Below, one piece after another: positions 26,025 to 35,378 of a DNA stretch of 64,000 nucleotides. Origin of the DNA: Palsa-504 sp963744005 (GTDB lineage Bacteria > Actinomycetota > Actinomycetes > Streptosporangiales > Streptosporangiaceae); contig CAVURU010000003.1 in assembly GCA_963744005.1 (NCBI GenBank), positions 2,108,001 through 2,172,000 on the forward strand. The letters run 5' to 3'. Both the position numbers and the translations under genes were made by a program. The notes under the pieces were generated by a model. The model saw only the letters and a list, made by a program, of their open reading frames with translations, made no database searches and had not been told where the DNA came from. The number at the start of each line of letters is the position of its first letter. Position 1 is the first letter of the stretch.

Positions 26025-26804
26025 CTACGTGCCGGGCAGCTGCTCCTGTCCGGCGGGCAGCGGCACGATGAGCTCGGCGCCGTTGTTCCGCACGGAGTTG
26101 ACCGCCATCGAGACCGGATGCGAGGTCAGGCCGCCGGCCATGGCGGGCTGCATCGTCGCCTGAAGCTGGGCTGAGTCGGAGTGATCCGGGTCAAGCCAGT
26201 CGGCCCAGTGATCGGGGGTGATGACCATGGGCATGCGATCGTGAATCTGGCCGACGTCGTCGGTGGCCTGGGTGGTGATGACGGCCGCCGTCCACAGCCA
26301 GGCGTGCTCGTCATCCTCGGGCACCGAGTCATCACGCCAGAGCTCGTACAGGCCGGCGAAGGCCAGGGCCCCGCCGTCCTGCCGGTAGATGTAGTAGGGC
26401 TGCTTGCGCTTCTTGCCCTCGTCGGTGACGGCCACCCATTCGTAGTAGCCGTCGGCCGGGAGGATGCAGCGGCGCCGGGCGAAGGCGCGCCGGAACGACG
26501 GCTTGACCGCGACCGTCTCGGCGCGCGCGTTGATGAGCCGGCCGCCGCCGGACGCATCCTTGGCCCAGGACGGGACCAGGCCCCAGCGCACCACGCGCAG
26601 CTCGCGGGCGGCCGGCTGGTCAGCCTGCTCCTGCTCGCGGTCGCGCGGGCGCCGTTCCATGACGGCGAAGATGCGCCTGGTGGGCGCCACGTTGTAGTCC
26701 TGGCCGGGCTCCGGGTCGGGCCCGTCGGCCACACGGTCCCGCTCGATGCTGAACTCCTCGAGGAGCTCCAGGCGCTTGCGCGCCGACACGAAACGACCGC
26801 ACAT
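26025..26804 (-). CDS. SOS response-associated peptidase family protein (SRAP/YedK/HMCES)
   Basis: 259 residues starting MCGRFV, where Cys2 forms the thiazolidine crosslink to abasic sites in single-stranded DNA. Other conserved parts are NVAPTRRIFAV, LRVVRWGLVPSWAKD, NARAETV, RRCILPADGYYEW, FAGLYELW and IHDRMPMVI, with the active-site Glu and His in the last blocks. The family protects abasic sites during replication. It corresponds in position to Rv3226c, next to aroA on the opposite strand. A charged loop (PRDREQEQADQPA) is longer than usual. Confidence 0.95.
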   Translation of the reverse strand: MCGRFVSARKRLELLEEFSIERDRVADGPDPEPGQDYNVAPTRRIFAVMERRPRDREQEQADQPAARELRVVRWGLVPSWAKDASGGGRLINARAETVAVKPSFRRAFARRRCILPADGYYEWVAVTDEGKKRKQPYYIYRQDGGALAFAGLYELWRDDSVPEDDEHAWLWTAAVITTQATDDVGQIHDRMPMVITPDHWADWLDPDHSDSAQLQATMQPAMAGGLTSHPVSMAVNSVRNNGAELIVPLPAGQEQLPGT

Positions 26805-26924
26805 GGAGGGCGTTCCTCACTAGAAATAATCCGGATGCGTCATATTGCGCCGGGATTGGCAGTTCATAACCGGTATGCCGCGGCGTCAAACTCGCTATCG
26901 AGGATAAGCAGTACTCTCATCCCT

Positions 26925-28280
26925 ATGCACGCCGACGACCAGGATCAGCCCTGGGCTGCGCCGGAAGCGGCCGGGCCGGTCAGCGGCCTGGTCCGGCTGC
27001 CCGCGTCCAAGTCCATCACCAACCGCGCCCTCGTGCTGGCCGCGCTGTCCGGCGGGCCCGCGCGGATCGCCAGCCCGCTGCGGGCGCGGGACACCACGCT
27101 GGCCGCGGCGGCGCTGCGGGCCATGGGCAACCAGGTCACCGACGGCGCGGGCAGCGGCCCCGGCGATGACTCGGCGCAGGAGTGGCGGGTCGTGCCCGGC
27201 CAGCCGCCGGCCGGCTCGCGGGTCAGCGTCGACGTGGGCAACGCCGGCACGGTGCTGCGGTTCCTGCCCGCGGTGGCCGCGCTGACCGCGGCCGAGGTGG
27301 CGTTCGACGGGGACGAGCGGATCAGGGCCCGGCCGATCGGGCCGATCCTGGCCGCGCTGCGCCAGCTCGGCGCCCGCATCGAGGACGGCGGGCGGGGCGC
27401 CGCCCCGTTCAGCGTGCTGGGCCGCGGGGCGGTCCGCGGCGGCCCGGTCACGCTCGACGCGTCGGAGTCGTCGCAGCTGATCTCGGGCCTGCTGCTGGCG
27501 GCGCCGCGGTTCGCCGACGGCATCGAGGTCCGGCACGAGGGCCCGCCGGTGCCGTCCGCGCCGCACATCGCCATGACCGTCCGAATGCTGCAGGCGGCCG
27601 GCGCGGAGGTCAGCCACTTCGGCGGCCCGCGGCCGGACCGCTGGCTGGTCCGGCCCGGTCGGCTGGAGCTGGGCGCGGTCACGGTCGAGCCGGACCTGTC
27701 CAACGCGGGACCGTTCCTGGCCGCCGCGCTGGTCACGGGCGGGACGATCACCGTGCCGGGCTGGCCGCAGGACAGCCTGCAGGCGGCCGGGCCGATCCTG
27801 GACGTGCTGACCCGGATGGGCGCGCGGTGCGAGGTCGGCGCGGACGGGCTGACGATCACCGGCCCGGGGACGGTCGCCGGCATCGAGGCGGACCTGCGGG
27901 ACGTGGCCGAGCTCGCGCCGGTGCTGACCGCGGCCGCGGCGCTGGCCGGCACGCCGTCGGTGTTCACCGGGCTGGCCCACACCCGGCGGCACGAGACCGA
28001 CCGGCTGGCCGCGCTGGCCAAGGAGATCAACTCCCTCGGCGGCGACATCACCGAGCTGCCCGACGGGCTGCAGATCAGGCCGCGGCCGCTGCGCGCGGCG
28101 GACGAGCCGTTCGGCAGCTACGACGACCACCGGATGGTGATGGCGGCGGCCGTGCTCGGCCTGCGCGTGCCGGGCCTGCGGGTGGCCAACGCGCAGACGG
28201 TGGCCAAGACCTTCCCGGGGTTCACCGCCGTGTGGACAGGCATGCTGGCCGGGGAGGACGAGCCCGGAACCTCTCGGTGA
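26925..28280 (+). CDS. aroA: 3-phosphoshikimate 1-carboxyvinyltransferase (EPSP synthase)
   Basis: 451 residues. ATG 26925 is chosen because LVRLPASKSITNRALVLAALSGG, the conserved substrate loop, begins about 25 residues later. Further motifs are DVGNAGTVLRFLPAVAAL, the Ser-Gln pair in SESSQLISGLLLAAP, DLSNAGPFLAAALV, HTRRHETDRLAAL and SYDDHRMVMAAAVLGL. The enzyme joins shikimate-3-phosphate and phosphoenolpyruvate in aromatic amino acid synthesis. The rsgA GTG overlaps its stop, so the two are coupled, as in Rv3227-Rv3228. Confidence 0.97.
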   Translation: MHADDQDQPWAAPEAAGPVSGLVRLPASKSITNRALVLAALSGGPARIASPLRARDTTLAAAALRAMGNQVTDGAGSGPGDDSAQEWRVVPGQPPAGSRVSVDVGNAGTVLRFLPAVAALTAAEVAFDGDERIRARPIGPILAALRQLGARIEDGGRGAAPFSVLGRGAVRGGPVTLDASESSQLISGLLLAAPRFADGIEVRHEGPPVPSAPHIAMTVRMLQAAGAEVSHFGGPRPDRWLVRPGRLELGAVTVEPDLSNAGPFLAAALVTGGTITVPGWPQDSLQAAGPILDVLTRMGARCEVGADGLTITGPGTVAGIEADLRDVAELAPVLTAAAALAGTPSVFTGLAHTRRHETDRLAALAKEINSLGGDITELPDGLQIRPRPLRAADEPFGSYDDHRMVMAAAVLGLRVPGLRVANAQTVAKTFPGFTAVWTGMLAGEDEPGTSR

Positions 28281-29277
28281 GCCCCCGGCCGGGCTACGCC
28301 AACCTCGACGAGGACGACGTCCGGGTCCGTCCCGGGCGCGGCTCGCGGCCGCGCACCAGGCGGCGCCCGGCGCACTCGGCCGCCACGGCAGGCTTCGTCA
28401 TCACGGTGGACCGCGGCCGGTACGGCTGCGTGACCGACGACGGCCTGGTGGTGGCCATGAAGGCCCGCGAACTGGGCAAAGGCTCGGTGGTGGTCGGCGA
28501 CCGGGTCGCGCTGGCCGGGGACACGTCCGGCGAGGGCGGGACGCTGGCCCGGATCGTCCGGGTGGAACCGCGGACCAGCGCGCTGCGGCGCTCGCCTGAC
28601 GACACCGACCCGGCGGAGCGGATCATCGTGGCCAACGCCGATCAGATGGTGATCGTCTGCGCGCTGGCCCAGCCGCCGCCGGGGCTCCGCTTCATCGACC
28701 GCTGCCTGGTCGCGGCGTTCGACGCCGGGCTGGACCCGCTGCTCCTGCTGACCAAGGCCGACCTGGCCCCGAAGTCTGCGCCGGGCAAGATCCGCGCCTT
28801 GTACGCCCCGCTGGACCTGCCCGTGCTGACCACCCGGCGGCCGCTGCCGGCCCGCACGCTGTCCCAGGTCCGCAGCCGGCTCACCGGCCGCCTCAGCGTG
28901 CTCATCGGGCAGTCCGGCGTGGGCAAGTCCACGCTGGTGAACACCCTGATCCCGGCGGCCGAGCGGTCCACCGGAGTGGTCAACCCGGTGACCGGCCGGG
29001 CCGGCACACGTCATCGTCGGCGGTGGCCCTGCCGCTGGGCGACGGGTGGATCATCGACACGCCGGGCCTGCGCGGCTTCGGGCTCGGGCACATCAGCCTG
29101 GACCGGGTGGTGGAGGCGTTCGGGGACCTGGCCGAGGGCACGGCCGGGTGCCCGTCCGGCTGCGATCACCTGTCCCCCTCCTGCGCCCTGGACGACTGGG
29201 CCCGCGAGCATCACGCCGAGGCCCGGCTGGATTCGCTGCGCCGCCTGCTGCGCAGCCGCGACGGTACGCCGGACTGA
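28277..29277 (+). pseudogene. rsgA: Ribosome small-subunit GTPase A, frameshifted near 29003
   Basis: The first frame starts at GTG 28277 and encodes the OB-fold region (RGRYGCVTDDG), the circularly permuted GTPase motifs LLLLTKADLA (G4) and VLIGQSGVGKSTLVNTLIP (G1). After VVNPVTGR the frame is lost. In the next frame GRHTSSSAVALPL, DTPGLRGFGLGHISL (G3) and the zinc knuckle CPSGCDHLSPSC continue to 29277. One missing G in CGGG near 29003 explains it; with it the gene has 334 codons and reads VTGRGRHTSSS as in the family. RsgA matures the 30S subunit. Most likely an assembly error. Confidence 0.9.
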
Positions 29278-29279
29278 TC

Positions 29280-29301
29280 AGCCCGGCTCGTCAGCCGGGC
29301 T
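29280..29301. terminator. Bidirectional hairpin between rsgA and the CAP gene
   Basis: AGCCCGGCT (29280-29288) and AGCCGGGCT (29293-29301) form a perfect 9-bp stem around CGTC, directly between the two convergent stops. Confidence 0.7.
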
Positions 29302-30199
29302 AGCCGGAGAAGTCCTGGGTCATCCACACGGTGCCGGAACTGTCCCGGTACACGTCGATCCCGATGCGGGTGAACGACGAGGACAGGATGTTCAGCCGGT
29401 GGCCGTCGTCGGGCGGCTGCTCGTTCAGCATGTCCTGGGTCAAGGTGACGGCCAGGCCGGCCACCGCCGAGCTGGTGCCGGCGACCGGGCCGCCGTCGCC
29501 GATGTTCTCCCCGGCGCTGGTCCAGGTGACCCCGGCGGCGCTCTCCCGGGCCCCGATGGCCGGCTCGCCCGCGCACTGGTGGCTCAGCCCGCAGCCGCCC
29601 GCCATGGTGCGATCGTGGGCCGACGCGCTGGCCTGCAGGCCGGATGAGACGGTCAGGGCGGGCAGCCCAGCGGCCGAGCGGGCCTGGTTGATGAGGGCGA
29701 GGACCTGATCGGCGGCCGAGCCGGACGACGCGGACGGCGCCGACAGCGCGCTGCCGGGCGGCGTGGTCGCCGAAGCCGACGCGGAGGCCGGAGACGGCAG
29801 CGCGGCGGACGCCGACGCGGACGCGTCCGGTGCCGCGGTGTGACCGGATCCGGTGCGGCCGGACGCCGACGGCGAGGGCGATCCGGAGGCCGCGGACCGG
29901 GTGGCGTGAGCGGGCACGCGGGCCAGGCCGGAGCGGATGGGGCTGGCCGCGCACGGCGTGCCGCACTGCTCGGGCTGGACGGTGACGGTGCCGGGGTGGA
30001 AGGAGGACAGGGCGGCCGGGGCGGGCACCGGGACAGCACCGTGGCCGGACCCGTTGAGGGCCCACAAGACGCCGATGACCAGCACCGGCACCACGAGCAG
30101 GGTGCCGAGCAGGTAGCCCGTCCGACGCCGGCCCGCGGCCCGCTCACGAGGGGCGCGGGGCTTAGGCGGATACCAGCGTCCAGGTGCTCCGGTTGGCAT
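29300..30199 (-). CDS. Secreted or membrane-anchored CAP (SCP-like) domain protein
   Basis: 299 residues. A basic N-terminus (PPKPRAPRERAAGRRRTG) precedes a signal-anchor helix GYLLGTLLVVPVLVIGVLWAL (about residues 28-49). A Ser/Ala/Pro-rich linker covers about 85-160. The CAP domain follows: ADQVLALINQARSAAGLPAL, ASAHDRTMAGGCGLSHQC, GVTWTSAGENI and HRLNILSSSFTRIGIDVYRD, ending WMTQDFSG. CAP proteins are extracellular; bacterial roles are mostly unknown. ATG 30199 has GGGGAA just before it. An open frame continues upstream but lacks features. Confidence 0.88.
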   Translation of the reverse strand: MPTGAPGRWYPPKPRAPRERAAGRRRTGYLLGTLLVVPVLVIGVLWALNGSGHGAVPVPAPAALSSFHPGTVTVQPEQCGTPCAASPIRSGLARVPAHATRSAASGSPSPSASGRTGSGHTAAPDASASASAALPSPASASASATTPPGSALSAPSASSGSAADQVLALINQARSAAGLPALTVSSGLQASASAHDRTMAGGCGLSHQCAGEPAIGARESAAGVTWTSAGENIGDGGPVAGTSSAVAGLAVTLTQDMLNEQPPDDGHRLNILSSSFTRIGIDVYRDSSGTVWMTQDFSG

Positions 30200-30282
30200 T
30201 TTCCCCAATCCGTTACGGCGGATACGAAGGGAAACGTTAGAGGATCCCGGGCCGGTCTGGGGGCGATTGCCGCATGTGCCGG

Positions 30283-30576
30283 CTAGCGGACCGTCCCGCC
30301 CGCGCGCCAGTAGACGCCGCCCGGCGTCCGGGACAGAAACTCCTCGTCGACCAGGTAGCGGCGCAGCGCGCAGTAGTCGTCGAACAGCGGCCTGAGGATC
30401 TCGTTGACGGCCGGCTCGGGATAGCGGCGGCCCGGCTCGAAGGCCTGGGCCACCTGGTCCAGCAGCAGCCTGCGGCGGGTGTGCCGGGCGGGCACGGCGG
30501 TGATCCGGCCGCCCCGGATGAAGGCCCGCAGCGGAGCCGGCGGGTCGGCCAGCACGTCCTGCCGGTGTTCGTCCAT
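30283..30576 (-). CDS. DUF2087 domain protein
   Basis: 97 residues. The pattern LRAFIRGGRITAVPARHTRRRLLLDQVAQAFEPGRRYPEPAVNEILRPLFDDYCALRRYLVDEEFLSR is that of the DUF2087 domain, a small winged-helix-like module often found with ArsR or acetyltransferase genes. No catalytic residues are evident; a nucleic-acid-binding role is presumed. It is divergent from hisN with an 82-base gap and lies 83 bases upstream of the CAP gene in the same direction. Confidence 0.85.
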   Translation of the reverse strand: MDEHRQDVLADPPAPLRAFIRGGRITAVPARHTRRRLLLDQVAQAFEPGRRYPEPAVNEILRPLFDDYCALRRYLVDEEFLSRTPGGVYWRAGGTVR

Positions 30577-30658
30577 CGGCTACCAGTATGCCGCCGCCCG
30601 GCCAGCCGGGCCAGCACCCTGGTGGCGAGCGAGAACCGCCAGGCGGTACCCTCCGCAG

Positions 30659-31450
30659 ATGGCCCGCTATGACGATGACCTGCGCTTCGCGCACGTCCTC
30701 GCGGACGCCGCGGATGACATCACCACGCGGCGCTTCCGGGCGCTCGACCTGAGGGTGGAAACCAAGCCCGACCTGACGCCGGTGAGTGATGCGGACCGGG
30801 CCACCGAGGAGTCGCTGCGCAACGTGCTGCGCCGGGCCCGGCCCCGGGATGCGGTGCTGGGCGAGGAACTCGGCCGGAGCGGGGTCGGCCCGCGCTGCTG
30901 GGTGCTGGATCCCATCGACGGGACGAAGAACTACATCCGCGGCGTGCCGGTGTGGGCCACCCTGATCGGCCTGATGGACGGCCCGGACGTGGTGGTGGGC
31001 GTGGTGTCCGCGCCCGCTCTGGGCCGCCGCTGGTGGGCCGCGGCGGGCGATGGTGCGTGGACCGGCCGGAGCCTGATCAAGGCCTCGCCGTGCCACGTCT
31101 CGGGGGTGGCCAAGCTGGGCGACGCGTCGCTGTCGTACTCCAGCCTGGAGGGGTGGGCCGAGCGGGGCCTGCTCGAGGGCTTCCTGGGCCTGTCCTCGGC
31201 GGTGTGGCGGACCCGCGCCTTCGGTGATTTCTGGTCGCACATGCTGGTGGCCGAGGGCGCGTGCGACATCTCGACCGAGCCGGAAGTATCGCTGTGGGAC
31301 CTGGCCGCGCTGCAGATCATCGTGACCGAGGCCGGCGGCCGGTTCACCTCGCTGGAGGGTGAGGAACGGCCGGATGGCGGCAGCGTGCTGTGCACTAACG
31401 GCCAGCTGCACGACGAGGTGCTAGCCCGGCTGACCAGCACGAACCGCTGA
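30659..31450 (+). CDS. hisN: Histidinol-phosphatase, inositol monophosphatase family
   Basis: 263 residues. Metal-binding motifs are GEELG, WVLDPIDGTKNYIRGVPVWATLIGL and the late block WDLAALQIIVTEAGGRF. The N-terminal DDDLRFAHVLADAADDITTRRF and VETKPDLTPVSDADRATEE match the actinobacterial HisN type, which dephosphorylates histidinol phosphate in histidine synthesis. A close alternative is a general inositol monophosphatase. It has its own short upstream gap. Confidence 0.88.
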   Translation: MARYDDDLRFAHVLADAADDITTRRFRALDLRVETKPDLTPVSDADRATEESLRNVLRRARPRDAVLGEELGRSGVGPRCWVLDPIDGTKNYIRGVPVWATLIGLMDGPDVVVGVVSAPALGRRWWAAAGDGAWTGRSLIKASPCHVSGVAKLGDASLSYSSLEGWAERGLLEGFLGLSSAVWRTRAFGDFWSHMLVAEGACDISTEPEVSLWDLAALQIIVTEAGGRFTSLEGEERPDGGSVLCTNGQLHDEVLARLTSTNR

Positions 31451-31696
31451 CCGCTAAATCAGCCTAAATAACCATGACCAGGTTACGGAAACCCGGGCAA
31501 TTCATCGGCGCGAGACCGCGACGGCGCTATCCGAATTAACGCTCTTTTCCGGAAATCGGAAAGGAACGTCATGTTTCCTTTTCTTTTTCGCTCTTCCGCG
31601 TGGCTCAGCAGCGCCAGAATAGATCGCTCCTATCATCGATCCTGGAATTCTAACGGGGAATCGTAATTGCGTTATCGATGACAGGAGAAAAATTCC

Positions 31697-33721
31697 GTGA
31701 AGCGAGTTGAGCCCGCACGGCGGCGGCGCATCGCCGCCGTGGCGGCGGCTGCGGCGCTGGCGGCGGGGGCGCTGGCCGCGGCAATGGCAGACCCGCCGTT
31801 CAAATCGTCATCGTTGGTGGCGGCACCGTCCGCCTCGTCCGGCAATGTGCCGGTCGCGCAGGGCATCGGCCCGGCCGTGCTGAAGAACGCGACGGCCAAG
31901 GGGGCCACGCCGCCGGACACGCAGGAAATCGTCTCGTTCATCCTGCGCGGCCGGAACATGCTCCAGCTGTCCTCGGCCGTCCAGTCCGGCCGGTCCCCGA
32001 ACCTGACCGTGGCCACGTTCGCCAGCCAGTACGGCCAGACCCAGGACGCGATCAACGCCCTGGAGGCCTACCTCAGCCAGTTCGGCCTCAAGACCAGCAC
32101 CTACCCGGACGACCTGGACGTGACGGCCAGCGGGACGGTGGCGCAGTTCAACCAGGCCCTGTCGGTGGCCCAGCAGCAGTACCAGGTCCCGGCGGCGGCC
32201 GGGCACGACGGCCTGCCCGGCATCCCGGCGCAGCTGGTGCACGGCACGACCGCCTCGCCGTCCCTGCCGGCCAGCATCGCGCCGACGGTGCTGGCCGTCC
32301 TCGGGCTGACCGACTACGCGCCGTTCCACGCCGACGCGACCCACACGCCGAAGAACGTGAAGAGCTCGACCTCGGCCACGCCGACCGCCGCCTACACCGG
32401 CAACCGCACGCCCGCCGACTTCGCCAGCTCGTATGACCTGACGCCGCTGGTCAAGGCGGGCGACACGGGCCAGGGCCAGACCCTGGGCGTGGTCACGATG
32501 GCCGGCTTCGATCCGGCCACCGCGCAGTACTTCTGGGACAACGTCCTGCACATCACGACCAAGCAGAACCGGATCACCACCACCAACGTGGACAACGGTC
32601 CCGGCGCGCCGAGCGAGGCGGCCGGGTCGGCGGAGAGCGACCTGGACGTCGAGCAGGCCGGGGCGCTGGCCCCCAGCGCGAACATCGTCGTGTACCAGGC
32701 GCCGAACTCCGAGGGCGGCTTCGCCGACGCTTTCTTCGCCGCGGCCAGCCAGAACCTGGCCGACACGCTGTCGTCCAGCTGGAGCGAATCGGAGACGCTG
32801 CTGCTGGCCTCCGCGGCGGCCGGCGGGGGCACCCCGGCGTACGCGCAGGCGTTCGACGAGGCGTTCCTGGAACTGGCTGCGCAGGGCCAGAGCACGTTCC
32901 TGGCCGCGGGCGACGCCGGCGCGTACGACGCGGCCGGTGACGTGGGGACGGCCAACCTGTCGGTCGGCAGCCCGACGGACAGCCCGTACGTCACCAGCGT
33001 GGGCGGCACGACGCTGGGTGGCGCCATCACGGCCACGACGACCGGCGGCGGCACCATCAACGCCACCATCGCCGCCCAGCGCACCTGGGCCTGGGACTGG
33101 CTGTGGCCGTACTACGCCGCGCTCGGCCTGCCGACCGAGGCGGCAGCCGCGGCGGGGGCGGCCATCGGCGGGGGCGGCGGCTACAGCAGCTACGAGCCGC
33201 TTCCGCTGTACCAGGCCATGCTCACCCAGCAGAATGCCCCGGGGGTGGGCAGCTTCAGCGGGGTGCCGTACCTGAAGCCCGCGGACTACGGGACGGTCGA
33301 CGGCCTCTACCTGCCCGCGCAGTCGACCTTTGACTCCAATCCGACGATCGTGACCGGCGAGGGCAACGGCCGGGCGCTGCCCGACCTGGCCGCGGACGCC
33401 GACCCGTTCACCGGCTACCTGCTGTACGACCCGCTGGCCTCGCCGAGGCTGCAGGGCGGCTGGGGCGGCACGAGCGTGGCGGCGGCGCAGCTGAACGGGG
33501 CGGCCGCGCTGATCGACCAGAAGGCCGGCCACCGGGTCGGGCTGTGGAACCCGGCCATCTACTCCTTCGCCCTGAAGCCGAGCTCACCGTTCACGCCGCT
33601 GTCGGCGTCCGGCACGGGTAACGACAACCTGTACTACACGGGCACGCACGGTCAGTTGTTCAACGCCGGATCCGGGCTCGGGTACCCGGATCTGGGCGCG
33701 CTCGCCGGCGACTTCAGCTAG
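31697..33721 (+). CDS. Secreted S53 (sedolisin/kumamolisin-like) serine-carboxyl peptidase
   Basis: 674 residues from GTG 31697 with AGGAG upstream. A basic start and the hydrophobic stretch IAAVAAAAALAAGALAAAMA form the signal peptide. A pro-domain covers about 45-225 (QEIVSFILRGRNMLQLSSAVQ ... FGLKTSTYPDDLDVTASGTVAQFNQAL). The catalytic domain has Glu313 and Asp317 (SAESDLDVEQ, the E-x3-D pair), Asp406 in LAAGDAGAYD (oxyanion Asp) and nucleophile Ser593 in WGGTSVAAAQLNG. The C-terminal GSGLGYPDLGALAGDF is the calcium site. These enzymes act at acid pH outside the cell. A strong hairpin follows. Confidence 0.95.
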   Translation: MKRVEPARRRRIAAVAAAAALAAGALAAAMADPPFKSSSLVAAPSASSGNVPVAQGIGPAVLKNATAKGATPPDTQEIVSFILRGRNMLQLSSAVQSGRSPNLTVATFASQYGQTQDAINALEAYLSQFGLKTSTYPDDLDVTASGTVAQFNQALSVAQQQYQVPAAAGHDGLPGIPAQLVHGTTASPSLPASIAPTVLAVLGLTDYAPFHADATHTPKNVKSSTSATPTAAYTGNRTPADFASSYDLTPLVKAGDTGQGQTLGVVTMAGFDPATAQYFWDNVLHITTKQNRITTTNVDNGPGAPSEAAGSAESDLDVEQAGALAPSANIVVYQAPNSEGGFADAFFAAASQNLADTLSSSWSESETLLLASAAAGGGTPAYAQAFDEAFLELAAQGQSTFLAAGDAGAYDAAGDVGTANLSVGSPTDSPYVTSVGGTTLGGAITATTTGGGTINATIAAQRTWAWDWLWPYYAALGLPTEAAAAAGAAIGGGGGYSSYEPLPLYQAMLTQQNAPGVGSFSGVPYLKPADYGTVDGLYLPAQSTFDSNPTIVTGEGNGRALPDLAADADPFTGYLLYDPLASPRLQGGWGGTSVAAAQLNGAAALIDQKAGHRVGLWNPAIYSFALKPSSPFTPLSASGTGNDNLYYTGTHGQLFNAGSGLGYPDLGALAGDFS

Positions 33722-33746
33722 CCGGGCGAGAGGGCATAGCCGGTTG

Positions 33747-33783
33747 TTTCCGGGCCCGTCCGCGGTGCGGGCGGGCCCGGAAA
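33747..33783. terminator. Strong terminator hairpin after the S53 peptidase
   Basis: A 17-bp stem, TTTCCGGGCCCGTCCGC (33747-33763) with GCGGGCGGGCCCGGAAA (33767-33783), one G-U pair, loop GGT. It lies 25 bases after the peptidase stop and 17 before the start of the next operon. Confidence 0.85.
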
Positions 33784-33800
33784 TGCCGGACACTGGGGGG

Positions 33801-35378
33801 ATGAACCGCGAACGTGCGGAGATCTTCCTGCGGCTGCTGGCCGAAGCCGAGCTGCGTGAGTGGGCCGTTTCCGGTCCGGCCGGCCGGGCGTTCGCCGGGA
33901 TGCCGACGGCCCTGCCGCGGGCGGCGTGGGCGCTGACCGTGATCGGCGCGGTCGAGGAGCAGACCGCCGAGGCGATCCTGGCCGACATCGACCTGGCCCT
34001 GGACGCGCGGCGCAGGCCGGAGAGGCTGATGGCGACGGTGGGCGGGCCGCCGGGCGGCCTGCCGGTGCCGCGCCGGTTCGCCGGGGCCAGGATGCCTCGG
34101 GGGCTGCGGTCAGGGACGCCGGGTCCGGGTCCGGCCCGGACCCGGACCGGCCCGGACCGGTACGTCCCGATCGGCCAGACGATCTGGTTTCACGACGAGA
34201 CGATCAGCGGCGAGCTCGACCTCATGTCGTACCTGCACACCGCGACCGGGGCCCGGCTGATCGCGGCCTGGCACACCCGCGACCCGATCGGCTCGCGGCC
34301 CCGCGGCGTGCCGCCGCTGGAGACGTTCACCGTGACCGATGACCGGGGCAAGGCCTACGACCTGCTGTTCGCGGCCAAGGGCCGCCGGGAATCGGCGTGT
34401 GACCTCGGCTTGCACCCCGAACCGCCGCGGGACGCCCGCTGGCTGGACGTCACCGCGCCCGGCGAGCAGACGGTCCGCATCGACCTGGGCGGGGACCGCG
34501 AAAGGGCGGCGTGGCCGGACGGGGCACAGGAGGACGGCGGGGCTGGCACGGACGGCGAGGCTGGGGCGGACGGCGGGGCTGGGGCGGACGGCGGGGCTGC
34601 GGTGAATGGCGGGGCTGGCACGGATGGCGAGGCCGGGACGGACGGCGGGGGTGGGACGGACGGCGGGGGTGGGGCGGAGGCCAGCCCCGGGGAGCAGCTG
34701 CTGAACCGGATCGCGGACCGGCTGCTGACCCTGGCGGCCCAGGGACCGGCGGGCGGCATGCAGGCCAACCCGGCGGCCGGGCCGCTGGGCCATCTGGCCG
34801 CCGGGCTCGGTACGACCATCGCGGCGCTGCGGGCGGCCGAGGCGCTGCCCGCCCGGAGCGCGCTGCCCGGCCAGCTGGCCACGCTGTGCGCGAGCCTGGG
34901 CGTCTGCGGCCACGGGATCACCGCGGCCCGGGCGGCGGACCTGCCCGAGCCGTGGCTCAGCGTGCTCGCCTACCACCTGCGGCGCAGGCCCGGGCCAGCT
35001 CCGGCCGGCGAGGGCTACGGGGGGCTGGCCGCCGCGCTGCCGGAGTTCGACGGCATCACGCTGATCCTGCTCGGCCTGCACAACACGGCCGACGGTTCCT
35101 GGGTGAACGCGCTGGCCCGCGGCCGGCTCCCCCGGCAGCAGCCGGGCCCGCTGCGGGTCGAGGTGGCCCCGCCGCTGTCGATCTGGATCCGGGACGACGC
35201 GGGCCGCTGGCACGTGGCCCAGCCGGCCGGCTGGCCGGAATTCGACGGCGAGGCCAGCCTCACCCTGCGGCTGACGCCGCCGCTGACCCGGTCGCCGGAC
35301 TGGATCGAGGTCCGCGCGGCAGGCACGTCAGCCCAGGCCTGCGCCACGGTCCCGGTGAGCTGGGGGTACCGGCCGTGA
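33801..35378 (+). CDS. Protein of unknown function, first gene of an AAA/VWA operon
   Basis: 525 residues from ATG 33801 (GGGGGG upstream). I do not recognise it. Residues 1-75 are helical (RAEIFLRLLAEAELREWAVSG). Residues about 110-235 form a strand-rich domain (RYVPIGQTIWFHDETISGELDLMSYLHTA ... PLETFTVTDDRGKAYDLLF). Residues about 243-295 are a degenerate Gly/Ala/Asp repeat (GADGGAG type). After that come a helical part and a C-terminal strand-rich domain (VEVAPPLSIWIRDDAGRWHVAQP ... DWIEVRAAG). No signal or membrane segment. It overlaps the next gene by four bases, and so belongs to one operon with an ATPase and a VWA protein. Confidence 0.8.
   Translation: MNRERAEIFLRLLAEAELREWAVSGPAGRAFAGMPTALPRAAWALTVIGAVEEQTAEAILADIDLALDARRRPERLMATVGGPPGGLPVPRRFAGARMPRGLRSGTPGPGPARTRTGPDRYVPIGQTIWFHDETISGELDLMSYLHTATGARLIAAWHTRDPIGSRPRGVPPLETFTVTDDRGKAYDLLFAAKGRRESACDLGLHPEPPRDARWLDVTAPGEQTVRIDLGGDRERAAWPDGAQEDGGAGTDGEAGADGGAGADGGAAVNGGAGTDGEAGTDGGGGTDGGGGAEASPGEQLLNRIADRLLTLAAQGPAGGMQANPAAGPLGHLAAGLGTTIAALRAAEALPARSALPGQLATLCASLGVCGHGITAARAADLPEPWLSVLAYHLRRRPGPAPAGEGYGGLAAALPEFDGITLILLGLHNTADGSWVNALARGRLPRQQPGPLRVEVAPPLSIWIRDDAGRWHVAQPAGWPEFDGEASLTLRLTPPLTRSPDWIEVRAAGTSAQACATVPVSWGYRP
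34520..34685 (+). repeat. In-gene degenerate tandem repeat coding for a Gly/Ala/Asp/Glu tract
   Basis: Short units of the type GGGACGGACGGCGGG, in multiples of three bases, repeated about ten times with small changes. They encode a flexible acidic tract inside the first protein of the AAA/VWA operon and keep the frame open. Confidence 0.7.
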
